The notes under the pieces are model-generated. The model did not search any database. It had not been told where the DNA came from and worked only from the letters and a program-made list of their open reading frames with translations. The translations under genes were made by a program, and so were the position numbers. From contig JAGTYA010000025.1 in NCBI GenBank assembly GCA_024291935.2, forward strand, positions 10,933,501 through 10,997,500: a DNA stretch of 64,000 nt, given 5' to 3'. This document shows, in pieces, positions 12,501-22,468 of the stretch (positions are counted from its first letter, which is position 1; each line of letters begins with the position of its first letter). Source of the stretch: Okapia johnstoni (lineage: Eukaryota; Chordata; Mammalia; Artiodactyla; Giraffidae).

Positions 12501-12638
12501 GAGGGGACATCTGGCCCCTTGGCCGTGCTGGATGCCCTGCACCGAGCTTTGGCTCGCTATGAGCTCCTGCGTAGAGAGCCCTCAGCCCCTGCCTCTGCAG
12601 CCCCGGCCCTCACCCACTCCTGCCTCATCTCCTGCTGA
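5827..12638 (+). CDS. EFCC1: EFCC1, EF-hand and coiled-coil domain protein (3' part, six exons)
   Basis: Six exons join in frame (158+142+166+141+70+137 nt) and encode the last 270 residues of EFCC1. I recognised the family from the motifs '[17 protein letters not shown]', '[13 protein letters not shown]' and '[14 protein letters not shown]'. The calcium-binding EF-hand part of the protein is encoded to the left of the window. What remains is an acidic, Ser/Pro/Gly-rich linker, then helical segments; exon 4 is a clear leucine-heptad coiled coil. Every intron is GT-AG and every phase matches, with no frameshift or early stop, so the gene looks intact. The protein's function is not established. 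Its position just before GP9 matches human 3q21.3. Coding sequence ends with TGA at 12636-12638. Confidence 0.93.
6507..6560. repeat. (CA)n followed by (CAG)n
   Basis: About 20 CA units run directly into five CAG units in an EFCC1 intron. Confidence 0.95.
6745..6850 (+). repeat. MER5A-like DNA transposon remnant
   Basis: The order 'catcaggatcacccaggagc', 'taaaatacaggtgccccggg' and 'cccacccctgg' follows the MER5A pattern. A second such remnant is at 31620-31822. Confidence 0.55.
7327..7468 (+). CDS. EFCC1: EFCC1 coding exon (second in window)
   Basis: The acceptor 'tgcttctccag' gives phase with the previous exon. It encodes [20 protein letters not shown]... and ends SSCGKG with donor GTACGT. 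A nearby AG at 7317 would add 'CCCGTGCTTCTCCAG' and was not used because it breaks the expected phase. The Glu/Lys-rich second half is helical. Confidence 0.92.
7845..7990 (+). repeat. MIR SINE remnant
   Basis: Carries 'aagtcacctgacttctgagcctcag', a diverged 'atgggacactaacacttgcc' and 'gtgaggattcgcc', in the order of the MIR consensus. Confidence 0.75.
8085..8345 (-). repeat. L2 LINE 3' end, antisense
   Basis: Blocks 'tgatatgccaggcaaa', 'tttgagcagagatctgaagg' and 'gggaacagcaggtgcaaagg' occur in the order of the reverse-complemented L2 3' end. It is an ancient copy. Confidence 0.65.
8588..8753 (+). CDS. EFCC1: EFCC1 coding exon (third in window)
   Basis: The acceptor 'ctccctcactgcag' and donor GAG|GTCAGC bound 166 nt. 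It encodes [18 protein letters not shown], then a helix with [19 protein letters not shown], ending TPEEE. This is among the most conserved blocks of EFCC1. Confidence 0.95.
8930..9400. repeat. Ancient interspersed repeat, family unresolved
   Basis: 'aggaatttattaccgtatgg', 'cttcaggcacagctggatcc', 'gtcacgtgcccacacctggacc' and 'gtgattggcag' recur in this order in many mammalian repeats. I could not name the family with confidence. No gene is seen in this intronic stretch. Confidence 0.4.
10498..10638 (+). CDS. EFCC1: EFCC1 coding exon (fourth in window, coiled coil)
   Basis: 47 whole codons between acceptor 'tgtccccgcag' and donor CGG|GTAGGC. The product starts [18 protein letters not shown] and continues with regularly spaced Leu/Val and charged residues, a parallel coiled-coil pattern, to LQRLRDR. 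The residue at the exon end (Arg) depends on the exact donor chosen. Confidence 0.95.
10785..11045 (+). repeat. L1 ORF2 fragment
   Basis: The sequence follows the L1 reverse-transcriptase region: 'ttcattttatgaagctaata', 'aaagaaaattataagctaat', 'atattagcaaagcaaac', then 'atgagttggattgatcccag'. The frame is broken by stops, so it is a dead fragment. It sits between two EFCC1 coding exons. Confidence 0.75.
11470..11539 (+). CDS. EFCC1: EFCC1 coding exon (fifth in window)
   Basis: A short 70-nt exon encoding [23 protein letters not shown]. The acceptor has a strong pyrimidine run ('ccgtttcttctttttaag') and the donor is G|GTAGGTGAG. Phase 1 at the end matches the next exon. Confidence 0.93.
11676..11882 (+). 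repeat. Bov-tA SINE flanked by a 36-bp duplication
   Basis: A full-length copy from 'gacttccctgtagctc' to 'gacacgactgagcgactaac'. The 36 bp left of it (11640-11675) recur right of it (11883-11918) with two differences. That is longer than a normal SINE target-site duplication. Confidence 0.92.
12070..12180 (-). repeat. MIR SINE remnant, antisense
   Basis: The block 'acagatggggagaccgaggc' followed by 'acagagaggccaagggtcag' is the reverse complement of the MIR core. Confidence 0.75.
12502..12638 (+). CDS. EFCC1: EFCC1 terminal coding exon
   Basis: The acceptor 'tctctctttccag' is followed by (E)[20 protein letters not shown], an Ala/Pro-rich tail and the stop TGA. The product ends in CLISC. 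The 3' UTR follows directly in the same exon. Confidence 0.92.
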
Positions 12639-13865
12639 GGTTGCTGGCCCGGCCTGTGGGCAGCCTGGCCACCTTCAGACCAGCCTCCGGGACCAGCCTG
12701 GCCACCATCACATCCTCAGAACCCTGGGGTCACCAGCTCCTTCTGAGACCAGCCCAGGCTCAAAGCCTGGCAGCCATGCCTTCCCTGGCCTCCTCTGAGA
12801 CTCCCTTGCAGGGCCTGCATTCCTGCTGCCAGCATCCACATTGCCGATGTTTGCTGGATCAGCCTGTAATCTGCTGCCAACCCCCTGCCCTTGGAGTTGA
12901 GGTGCCTGCTTTTCTGCCCAGCCCAGTCTGGAACCCCTTCCCTGGGCTCCCAGGATCTCTTCCCTTTCCAGCAGTATCCTCTTCGTCCACACAGCGTGAC
13001 TGCTCCAGGAACCTCGTGCCCCACACTCCACTTAGGACACTACCCATGCCCCCGGAAGTGCTGAAGGCTGGACATGGGGCTACGGGAACTCCCAGGGAGG
13101 AGACAGTGATCACAGCAGGCTTCCTGGTGGAAGTGGCCTTGAAGTAGCTCTATAAGAGCGGTTAGATTTAGATGGGCAGAGAGGAGGGAAGGACATTTAA
13201 TGTAAGGGAACAGGGAGTGCCCAAGTGTGTTGCCGTAAAGCACCCCATGAGTACAGACCCCAGAGCCCCTCTTTCCTGAGCACCCAGTAGGTACCGGGTC
13301 CCATGGGTCATAGGCAGGAGCAAGACAAGCTGCCCAGTCCCATCAACCTTAAACCCTCAGAGGAGAAAGACACATTGGCGAGCACAGCAGCGCAGGTGGA
13401 ATCAGCGTTGAACTGTGGCAGACAAGAGGGTTCTGAGAGTCCAGACGAGAGAGGCCAGTCCGAGCCAAGGAGGATGGAGCCCTGCAGAGGGCAGGGCAAG
13501 GGCAGGCGCCCGGCGGGGATGGGGCCCTGATGACACCATCTCCCAGGCAACAGGCGCGTTGGGGGGGTTCTGACCTGCCTCCTGGAGGTGAAGGGGAGGG
13601 TAGCAGACGGGAGGATGCAGGACTTGGGAGCAAGAGGTCACCCGGGGGACACAGAAGAGGGACCACGGGGAAAGGAGGACCAGGGGAGCCTGGGCCCAGC
13701 AGGCAGTCCCTGGCGGGGCCACAGGGAGGGCTGGAGGACACCACCCGGGCCCGAGTCTGGCCACAGGAGTCCACGTGTGTAGTAAGATCCATGGAAGTGG
13801 GCGTTCGTCTCCAAAAACACGGCTTTACTGTATGTTAATGGAAAATAAAAGGGCAGGGACTTTCC
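12639..13865 (+). other. EFCC1: EFCC1 3' UTR (inferred)
   Basis: Non-coding sequence after the EFCC1 stop, ending soon after an AATAAA hexamer at 13844-13849. Pieces of antisense L2 lie inside it, at about 13095-13230 ('aggcttcctggtggaagtgg') and about 13275-13400. The end point is inferred from the hexamer only. Confidence 0.45.
13844..13849 (+). terminator. EFCC1: Candidate EFCC1 poly(A) signal AATAAA
   Basis: A canonical hexamer about 1.2 kb after the stop and just before a CHR-type SINE starting at 13856. The overlap with the SINE junction makes its use uncertain. Confidence 0.45.
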
Positions 13866-14090
13866 TGGTGGCCCCGTGGTTAAGAATCCACCTTCCTACG
13901 CAGGGGACATGGGTTCAATCCTTCGTTGGGGAACTAGATCCCACATGCCGCAGCTAAGCCCATGAGCCGCAAACCAGTGAGTTCATAAACCACAGCCAAG
14001 GAGCCCCCGTGACATGATCAAGACCCTGCGTGCTGCCACTAAGACCCGAAGCAAGCAGAGAAATACATATTTTAAAATAATAATAGTGAT
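13856..14090 (+). repeat. CHR-type tRNA-derived SINE
   Basis: The head 'gggactttcctggtggcccc' and 'gttggggaactagatccc' are followed by the 'catgccgcagctaa' type body and an A-rich tail. The body differs from Bov-tA. Confidence 0.8.
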
Positions 14091-15144
14091 AACAACAGGG
14101 ACAAGAGAGACGTTCCTGAAGCACCCCCTGCCCCTGCTCTGGCCCCCTGGAATCAACAGACAGCAGGCGGGCAGGATTCCTGTAGATTCCAACCACACTA
14201 AGGTTCACCCTCAGGAGCTTCCTAATTAAAATCTTCTCTGACCTCTGCCTGACAAGCAAAGGTGCATCATCCTTGTACAGCCCTCATCTCACTGGAGACA
14301 AGTTTATGAGATGGAATAGCATGCAGAGGTGCCCAGAGAGGCTGAGGGACTACCCAGCACCACACAGCAAATCAGCACCCATGCCTGGGCTGAGGCCTGC
14401 TTCCTGAGCCCACATCTCACACGCTTCCTACCTCTCCACCTGTGTCTGACTAGGGACCCCAGGGCTTGGAGTCTGGATCAGTTACAGCACAGGCTAAACC
14501 ACCTTGATAAACGAGATCCCACAATACTCTGGGTCAAACAGGACAGAGCTCTCTCTCCTGTAACGGTCCAGAGGGGAGTGCATGACAGGTGGTCACCCAC
14601 GGGCCCAGGTTCCCTCCGCTGTGCTGCTGTGTCATCCCCTAGGCTGTCATCCCTGGCAGAAGCCAATCACCAGCATCACGTCTGCCCTCCAGCCCCCAGG
14701 AAGGAGCAGACAGGGAGGGGAGGCTCAGGCACTCTGGCTCACGTGTCCTCTAAGCTCATCCCATTGGCCATATCTAGCTGCAAGGGATGCTGGGAAATGT
14801 CATCTGTAGCTGGGCAACCACGTGACCAGCTAATGGTAGCATTATTAAAAGAAAAAATGCAACCAACTGGACCAGGGGCCAGCCACACCCACCAGGCCAC
14901 TCGCAGTGGTCAGCCTGCCACAACAGAAGGGGCTGAGCCGCCCACATACAGGGCACCCCTACAGTGTACACCATGGCCGGAGGAGAGCGCACTGCTGGAG
15001 GACCCACAGCCCTTCTCCTACAAAAGGCCACATCTCCAAGGTCGGCTAACAACCAACCTACAAGGCAGCAAAAAGAGCAAATTAGGCAAATGAGGTGACA
15101 GAGGAGCATGTTCACAACAAAAGAACAAGATGAAATCCCAGGTC

Positions 15145-15268
15145 GGACTTCCCCGATGGTCTAGTGGGTAAGAATCTGCCTTCCAATGCAGGGTCAGTCC
15201 CTGGTTGGGCAACTGAGCCCATGAGACCCGACTAGAGGAGCCCAGGCACTGCAACTAGAGAAAGCCCA
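15145..15268 (+). repeat. CHR-type SINE nested in LINE
   Basis: Starts 'ggacttccccgatggtctag' and runs to 'gcaactagagaaagccc'. It interrupts the HAL1-like element. Confidence 0.75.
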
Positions 15269-15876
15269 CTCCCCATTTCCCCACCAAGAAAAGATACAGG
15301 CCCAGGAGAGCAAAGTGGAGCAGAAACAGGCAATCCAGCCCAGAAAGAGTTCAAGGTAATGATCATCAAGAGGATCAAAGAAGTCAGGAGAAGACGGGAT
15401 AAACAGAGTGAGAACTTAAGGCATTTTTAACAAGAGTTAGAAAATATAAAAGAAGCACCCAACAGAGATGAAAAATGTAGTAACTGAACATTTAAAAAAG
15501 ACACTAGAAGGAATCAACAGTAGACTAAATGATGCAGAGAGGTGGATCAGTGAACTGGCAGACAGAAGTGGAAATCACTGAAGCCAAAAAGAAAGAATAG
15601 AAACAAAGACAGTTTAGAGATCACGGTGATAACATCGAGTATTCTCATGTTAGCATCATAGGGGTCCCAGAAGAAGAGAAAGAAGAGGGACAGAATTTAT
15701 TTGAAGACATTGTAGCTGAAAACTCCCCTAACCTGGGAAAGCAAGGAGACATTCAGGTGCTGGAAGCACAGAGAATTCCAACAGGAGCAACCCCCAAAAG
15801 GACCACGCCAAGATACACTGTAATTAAAATGGCAAAAACTAAAGATGAAGAGAAAAATGTTAAAAACAGCAAGGGA

Positions 15877-15972
15877 GGGGCGTCCCTGGTGGCCCAGTGG
15901 TTCACGCTGCAGGGGGGCGTGGGTTTGACCCCTGGTTGGAGAACTAGGACCCCTCACGCCACACGATGCCAC

Positions 15973-16012
<40 letters not shown>
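15877..16012 (+). repeat. CHR-type SINE with (CA)n tail, nested in LINE
   Basis: The head 'ggggcgtccctggtggccca' and 'gttggagaactaggacccc' run into a (CA)n tract at 15976-16012. The LINE resumes immediately after. Confidence 0.8.
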
Positions 16013-16013
<1 letters not shown>

Positions 16014-16515
16014 GCAAAGGAAAAGCAACAAGTTACAAAGGCTGGCTTCTCAGCAGAAACTGCAGGCCGGAAGGGAGGGGCTCAATATATTTAAAGTGAT
16101 GAAAGGGAAAAACCTACATCCACCCAAGAATACTTTTCCTGGCAAGACTCTCATTCAGATATGATAGAGAGATCAAAAGTTTTACAGCACCACCAAACCA
16201 GCTTTATAAGAGATGTTCAAGAGACTTCTCTAAGCAAAAAATAAAAAAAGAGGCTACAACCAGAAACATGAAAATTATGAAAGGAAAACACTCACTGGTA
16301 AAGCCAATACCCACTAAAGGGGGCAAGTTAACCACATGCAAAGCTAGTAGGCAGATTAAAAGACAAGGCAGCAAAATCGATATCCACAATAAGCAGTTAA
16401 GGGATACACAAAAGATGTCAAACGTGCTGTCAAAAACATCACAGTCGTCATGAGGGGAAGGGAGTCAAAAATGCAGGGATGTTAACACGTGTTTGAAATT
16501 AAGAAATCAGCAACA

Positions 16516-16885
16516 GGGCTTCCTAGGTGGCTCAGGGGTAAAGAATCCGCCTGCCAACGCAGAAGACACAGGTTCGATCCCTGGCCTGGGAAAATTCCAC
16601 ACGCAGCCAGAACTTCTAAGCCGTGCGCCCACTCCTGAGCCCATGCCCCAGAGTCTGGGAGCCACAGCTACTGAAGCTGCATGCCCGACGGCCTGTGCCC
16701 CACGCAAGGAGTCACTGCAAGAAGAAGCCGGCTGCCCTGGGCCAGGGCATCTTGTGTCAGTCTGTGGCTGGTGGCAGGGGAATCCATCGACTAGAGTAGC
16801 CTAACATCTAGAGAGCTGCCCCCACCCCTCACAGGAGAAGCCCACCCGGCAACGAAGACCCAGCGCGGCCAAAAGCAATTGTTTT
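16516..16885 (+). repeat. CHR-type SINE
   Basis: Starts 'gggcttcctaggtggctcag' and ends with 'caacgaagacccagcgcggc' and an A-rich tail. A middle part (about 16730-16800) does not match, so it may hold a small insertion. Confidence 0.7.
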
Positions 16886-16945
16886 AAAAAAGATCAGCAA
16901 CTTCATCATACACGTGGAGATCGCTGTATATAAACCTCAAGGTGG

Positions 16946-17085
16946 CGAACTTCCCTGGTGGTCCAGAGGCTAAGACTCCAGCCTCCCAATGCAGGGTGCC
17001 TGGGCTTGACCCCTGCTCGGGGAACTGGATCCCACAAGCCGCAACTAAGACCTGGTACAGCCAAATAAATATTTATTTTTTTAAA
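16946..17085 (+). repeat. CHR-type SINE, short form
   Basis: 'cgaacttccctggtggtcca', 'gctcggggaactggatccca' and 'ccaaataaatatttattt' mark the head, body and tail. Confidence 0.8.
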
Positions 17086-18302
17086 AGAGGAAGAAGCAGG
17101 AACGTACAGAGTTTCAAGGAAAGCCTCACCAAAAGCAGAGCCTCCCTGATATCCGGGCCTGACATTCAAGCCACGATCCCGACCCAGAAGTTTCTCCTCC
17201 CTTGAGGCTCCTGGGAGCTCTATTAACCAATTAATCCCTTCCCTGATGCCTCTCAATAAACCTGTAGAGTTTACTGACGGAGGCCTTGCAGCTATTTGAA
17301 TCTGAAAATTTCCTGGCAAAATGCACACAGTCTTCAATACTCTTCCTTTGACATACTAAGCCAGGTTCCCTTTGCTCTGAGTGTGAGCTACACTTAGCCA
17401 CTCGGGTCTAACAGAGAACAGAGGAGTTGATGGTTGACTCCAGACACAAGTCGCGAAAGGCCTGGGCAGCCGCCTTCCTCTCCACCCCAGGAGGACATCC
17501 AGGCGCCCTGTGACACAGGCCATGTGACAGCATCCCCCGGTCAACAGCCAGTAAGAAACCAAGGCCTCCAGCCATCAGCCCGGCTCACATCTCAGAAGCA
17601 GGACCCGCAGCCTGGGTCAGGTCTTCAGGCCGGGATCTGACTGCAGTATCCAGAACCGGACCTGCCCAGCAAAGCCACTCCCAAGGTCCTGACCCCCCAG
17701 GAACTGAGAGAATAAGTGAACGCACGTTACTGCTTAAAGCTGCGAGCTTGGGGAACGCTGCTTTGCGCAGCAGCAACAGCTTACAAAAACACTTCTAGTG
17801 AAAAATCGTGCTGCCTCATTCACAAGGTGATTTGGGAGGGTTCTGCAGGGTGTTTAGGTGTATCATCCAAGGCCTGACGATAACAACCGGCAGGCTGGGA
17901 GGAAGACAAGGGCCCCCGGGACACTCAGCAGACTGGAGGTCGCTCCAGGGCACCAGCATGCTTGGGGAAGAGGCAGGCCTGACGGAGTCCCCTGCCACCA
18001 GCCACAGGCTGACACAAGATACCTTGCTGAGGGCAGCCTGGGGGCCTGGGGGCCAGAGGGGCAGGCAGCCAGGACTCAGGAGTGCAGCCAAGGCCCAGAG
18101 TGCCGGTGGGAGCGCCACCGTCTACCGGGACTTCACTGAGAGGACAATGCAAGGCACCACCATTGAGAGCCTCAGGACAGTGGCCGGAGAGCAGCAGACC
18201 CCAAGCGCAGGGTGGCTGAGTAGGCCGTGGGCAGCTGCCCTGGCGGCAGGCCCTGAAGCTGGCCCTGGGTGGGCAGAGGCGGGAAGGGGCTGCACAGACC
18301 AG

Positions 18303-18755
18303 TGCAGTTCAGTCCAGTCACTCAGTCGTGTCCAACTCTTTGCAACCCCACGGTCTGCAGCACGTCAGGCCTCCCTGTCCATCACCAACTACCAGAGTTT
18401 ACTCAAACTAATGTCCATCGAGTCAGTGATGCCATCCAACCATCTCATCCTCTGTCGTCACCTTTTTCTCCTGCCTTCAATCTTTCCTGGCATCAGGGTC
18501 TTTTCCAATGAGTCGGTTCTTCCCATCAGGTGGCCAAAGTATTGGAGTTTCAGCTTCAGCATCAGTCCTTCCAATGAATATCCAGGACTGATTTCCTTTA
18601 GGATGGACTGGTTGGATCTCCTTGCAGTCCAAGGGACTCTCAGGAATCTCCTCCAATACCACAGTTCAAAAGCGTCAATTCTTCCGCGTTCAGCTTTCTT
18701 TATAGTCCAACTCTCACTTCCATACATGACTCCTGGAAAAGCTGTAGCCTTAACT
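18303..18755 (-). repeat. BovB LINE 3' end, antisense
   Basis: The minus strand reads MYGSESWTIKKAERGRIDAF followed by the FELWYWRRFLRV type block, the C-terminal end of the BovB ORF. The right-hand plus-strand end has 'ccaactctcacttccatac'. It is the longest BovB piece in the window. Confidence 0.9.
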
Positions 18756-19765
18756 TCAGGAAAACCAGGAGGAAGGGATATTTACAAACAGCCTCCACGC
18801 CCACCACTCTCCTTTTGTCTTTTTCTAACAAAGCTTCTTTGGGATTCTTCAAATGGTCTGCGACGCCTTAAAAATACAGGTTTTCTAGGAGATTCTGCCC
18901 AACACCCTCTCTCACCTCCAGGCACCAAAAAGCACTGGGTTGACCTGAAATTGCCCCCACTCACGCACCTGCCCGGACAAAGGAAACAGCGCATAGTTTC
19001 ACACTCTGGGCAGCAGATGGCGATGGTGAAGTGCAGAGCCAAGACGGGAGTCGGAAGCCTCCAAGCAGGCGGGGGGTGGGGATGGGGGGTGCTGCCTTGC
19101 CCCAGCTGCTTCCTTGGGGATGCGCAGGGTCTCCCCACCACCTGTACTCAATCCGGCTCTACCGTTTCCTTGGAATCAGCTCCCTTTTGAAGTCGCCGTC
19201 AAGGACTTTGAAAAGGAAATGCCTGTTCTAAGTCAGCAGAGGCGGCAGCCTTACCTGCCCTGCAGAGACGGGTTCCGACCAGGTATGTCTGCTGAGCCCA
19301 AGGGGAATGCCCTCGGTCCACGCTGGCCACTCTCCAGCCCCACGCTTCATTCTCCCCCATTTTACAGATGAGCAAACTGAGGCAGAGCACCCCCCGCTCC
19401 CGGCGGCAGAGCCAGCAGGAAGCACACCTGACGCCGAAGCCCCACGTGGCACCACGACACACACCCACGTTGGTAGAGGTGCGTGCGTCTCGCCACACAG
19501 CAAGTGCAACGCTTAGACACGACAGGGGGGCAAGTCTCAGACCCGCTCTGGGAAGGCGAAGGGCATGGGGATTCACCCTCTGAAGCCAGAGACGGCAGAG
19601 AGAACTGGTATTGGAGACAAGACTTCCGCTCCAGGCTTCCTCAGGCCTAGTTAGCATCTTCAGAGGGTAGGGTTTGGAGGCCTCTGATGTCAAAGGTCAC
19701 TAAGCAGACCTTTAGGCAAGCCCTGTTGGAGGGTCTAAGGTCCCAACCAGCCTTAAACTGATTCT

Positions 19766-19885
19766 AGTTCAGTTCAGTCTCAGTCGTGTCCGACTCTTTG
19801 CGACCCCATGGACTGCAGCACGCCAGGCCTCCCTGTCCATCACTAACTCCCGGAGCTTGCTCAAACTCATGGAGTCACTGACTCC
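19766..19885 (-). repeat. BovB LINE 3' tip, antisense
   Basis: A short piece from 'agttcagtctcagtcgtgtc' to 'cttgctcaaactcatgg', the extreme 3' end of BovB. Confidence 0.8.
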
Positions 19886-20945
19886 AAGTTCCTGCCAAAC
19901 AACTCGGGTGGCCCCTGTTAAGGTTTCTGGAGGCCTGGAGGATGCACCAGGATTCCGGTGAATCCGTGGCCACAGGTTACAGGTGTGGTGGGCTTAGGTG
20001 ATGATCGCCCTCGGACTCTAGGAGGGCTTCTGGGGTGTGGTGCACAGGCTAAAAGTGACAGCAGAGAAGCTGGGAGTCACAGCGTCTTAATCTCCTCTGC
20101 TTCCAGAGACAGGAAAACTGCTCCAGGGGATAATGCAGAGTCCTGGGCCGCAAGATAAAGGGCTTCCTAAGCACCCTGCCTTACGAAACAGGGAAAAAAC
20201 TGAAGGCTCTCCCACCAGGTTTGAAATAGCCTAACAGCCCTGCTCAAGTTTCAGCCACGCCTGCTCTGTGAACAGCCCCAGGACACTTACCCTGGGGGGC
20301 GAGGGGGCAGACACACAGCAGACAGTAGTGCCTCTCGGATTGCTGGAAGTGGGGGAGCTGTTCCAGGAGAGCTTCCTGGAAGAGGCCCTGCCCTGGGTGG
20401 ACCTGGGATGGAGGGCACCAGAAAGAGAGAGGCGTGCGGTGGGGAGAGGGGACGAGGCTGACCTGCCAGTGGTCACGATGTGGTGACGGGGTGCTGCAGA
20501 GGGGGATGCCGTTGAGGACCTGATTTTAACCTGAAGACTCAAGGAGGTGGTCAGATCTTTGCCGCCAGAGGCAGAAGCAGGCGCCTGGGAGACGGCGGTC
20601 CAGAGAGAAGGGGCCTGACCGGAGCGGGAGGAGAGGTGGTCTGCAAACCTTACAGACGCTTCATGCACCTGCGACGTGCAGGCGCAGCTGTCTTAAAAGC
20701 ATTAACAGCACCGAGTCCCTACCCTTCAGAAGTTCCTGTCTACCTGGGAGGAGACATTTCATAAACGCAGACAAAATGTGAACATAATTTTAGGTCCTGC
20801 CAAGTGCGTCCTGGTGGAAGAGGCAGAAAGAGCGATGGCATGTGTGGGCAGTTGTGGACGTGGGGGCGGGCTTTCCAGAAGGGCTGTGTTCTAGGCGTCT
20901 GTCACCTATGGGGAGGGTCAGGAGAAGAGGGCAGGGTGCAGGAGC

Positions 20946-21507
20946 TGTCACAGCCACACGTTCAGGAAACAAACTCACTCAGAAGGACAATGCAGAGAGT
21001 GGAGAGCAGTTTATTACACCGGCGGGCCCAAGGCAGAGTCTCCTCTTAGCCAAGGACTCCGACCAGTTTTTGTGAAAACCTTATATACCCTAAGTGTACG
21101 TGCCCAAACCCCTCTCCCCAAATTCCCTGAAACTAGTCTGAACAAAGGAAGAGAAAAATACAAAGTTAACCGTGATTCGTGTGCCTTAAACCTAGGTGGT
21201 TTACAGTGGACAGTTATCAATAGGCCTGTGGTCATACCCCAATAAGCATAACAGAATGTATGATTCTATTTGGTTACACAGATAATTAGGGTATTCTTTT
21301 AGGCAGAGAGTCTAGCTATGAGCCCTGGGGCTCTTCCTTCCAGGGGCCTGGTTTTCCAGTTGGTATGTCGTTTCCAGAGATACTGGGCATAGAGCTCAGA
21401 GTCCACAGTCCGGCCCCACATGGAGTCCTGCTTTCAAAATAGAGCCTGTTCTGTCGGTTTCCTCCTTCAGAGCCGTGACCTTGAACTGGTGAAAGGGGCA
21501 GGGTTCA
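20946..21507 (-). mobile_element. Solo LTR of an ERV1-like endogenous retrovirus
   Basis: On the minus strand the element runs TG...CA. It is flanked by a 4-bp GAGC repeat (20942-20945 and 21508-21511), as expected for class I ERVs. Read on the minus strand it has a TATA motif at 21090-21081 and AATAAA at 21015-21010 within 70 bp of its end, so U3, R and U5 can be placed. No internal retroviral genes are present, so it is a solo LTR left by recombination. Confidence 0.72.
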
Positions 21508-21761
21508 GAGCTCAGGTTCTCTCTCGCTGCAGTCGTGAATCCCTGCAAATGTGGGGGCGACGGCAACTTACGGGCGCCCAGGTGCACCTCGGGCGGGAAA
21601 TCTGGCTCTTGCAGGGTCAGCTGTCTGTGAAGCAGAGCCCTGAGGTCGCGGTGGGTTCCCCAGGTCCGAGGGTCGGGCTGCGGGTTGCTGCGGGCTGCTG
21701 CGGGCCATCCTAGGAACTCCTCCAGGAGCAGAAACCCCTTGTGCAGTAGCAGAGCCGGTGC

Positions 21762-21915
21762 ATGCACACACACACACTCACATGCACACGCACGCACGCA
21801 CACACACACATGCACACACACGCACTCGCAGGCACCCACTCACACCCGCACTCTCACACACTCACACGCATGCACACACTCACACGCACGCACACACTCA
21901 CACACACGCACACAG
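21762..21915. repeat. CA-rich mini/microsatellite
   Basis: An impure array of CA, GCA and CTCACA units, about 150 bp, such as 'cacgcacgcacgcacacaca' and 'actcacacgcatgcacacac'. Confidence 0.92.
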
Positions 21916-22321
21916 GGATTTTACAGGATAAAGAAGGCATGAGCACGTACCCAGATGGAAGGAGCCTGAGGGAGGGACCTCTGTGGGCACGGGTGGGGGA
22001 ACCTGGCAGGGGGCCTGACGGGTCGGGGAGCAGAAGGCCCCCATTTCCCCCCAGGAAAAGCCTGTGGTCAGCTGGGCCGGCCACCCAGGCAGCCTCGGAA
22101 GGGGGAGACCCCTCAGGAAGCTCAGGGTGGCCCCCCACCCTGAGTCCACGGAGGCCTGTTGTGGGAAGATATGGGTGGCCGGGGGGCCCTTCACGTCTGG
22201 GATCCCCGAATAAAAGATGCCACACCCATAGTGGAGGCCGTGACTGCTGGTGACCTGCGGGTGCACCCCCCAAGGGCCTGGGCACTGTCCGGCCCTATGT
22301 GGGTGAGAAAAGAATACTCAC

Positions 22322-22468
22322 AGGATGGAAAGGAAAGGCAGCTGGATGTTGGGGTTGAGGACCACGTTCATCATCTTCCCGCTCATCGGCAGAGTCCAGT
22401 TTTTCCACAAGGAAAACGATTTATTTCTGTCGTTTTTTAAGCCGTCCATGTTGAGATAAGAAGGAAAC
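22322..22468 (-). other. Possible minus-strand coding exon, unidentified
   Basis: On the minus strand a 147-nt segment lies between a pyrimidine-rich acceptor ('ctctcctctcgtgcctctgag') and a perfect-looking donor CCT|GTGAGT. It is open and reads protein-like sequence, FPSYLNMDGLKNDRNKSFSL then LWKNWTLPMSGKMMNVV and QLPFLSIL. I do not recognise the family. No gene is known to me at this place in the human locus. It may be an unannotated exon, a relic, or chance. Confidence 0.3.

Larger units (their letters stand above)
15085..16500 (+). repeat. HAL1/L1 ORF1-like LINE remnant with nested SINEs
   Basis: The broken frame contains 'IIGVPEEEKEEGQNLFEDI' and 'IPTGATPKRTTPRYTVIKMA', typical of L1/HAL1 ORF1. 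It continues after the SINE at 15877 with 'ggcttctcagcagaaactgc' and an A-rich 3' part. Stops and frameshifts make it a fossil. Two CHR SINEs inserted later (15145-15268 and 15877-16012). Confidence 0.75.

Noticed and set aside
18458..18727. Minus-strand frame MYGSESWTIKKAERGRIDAF... as a host gene
   Set aside because: It is the C-terminal end of the BovB LINE ORF, truncated at both ends.
17808..19190. 460-codon plus-strand open frame
   Set aside because: It runs through an antisense BovB piece and unique sequence with no recognisable domain, and has no supporting splice or family evidence.
21762..21942. CA-rich array as a CRISPR-like or regulatory repeat
   Set aside because: Units are irregular dinucleotide/hexanucleotide mixtures without spacers; it is simple sequence.
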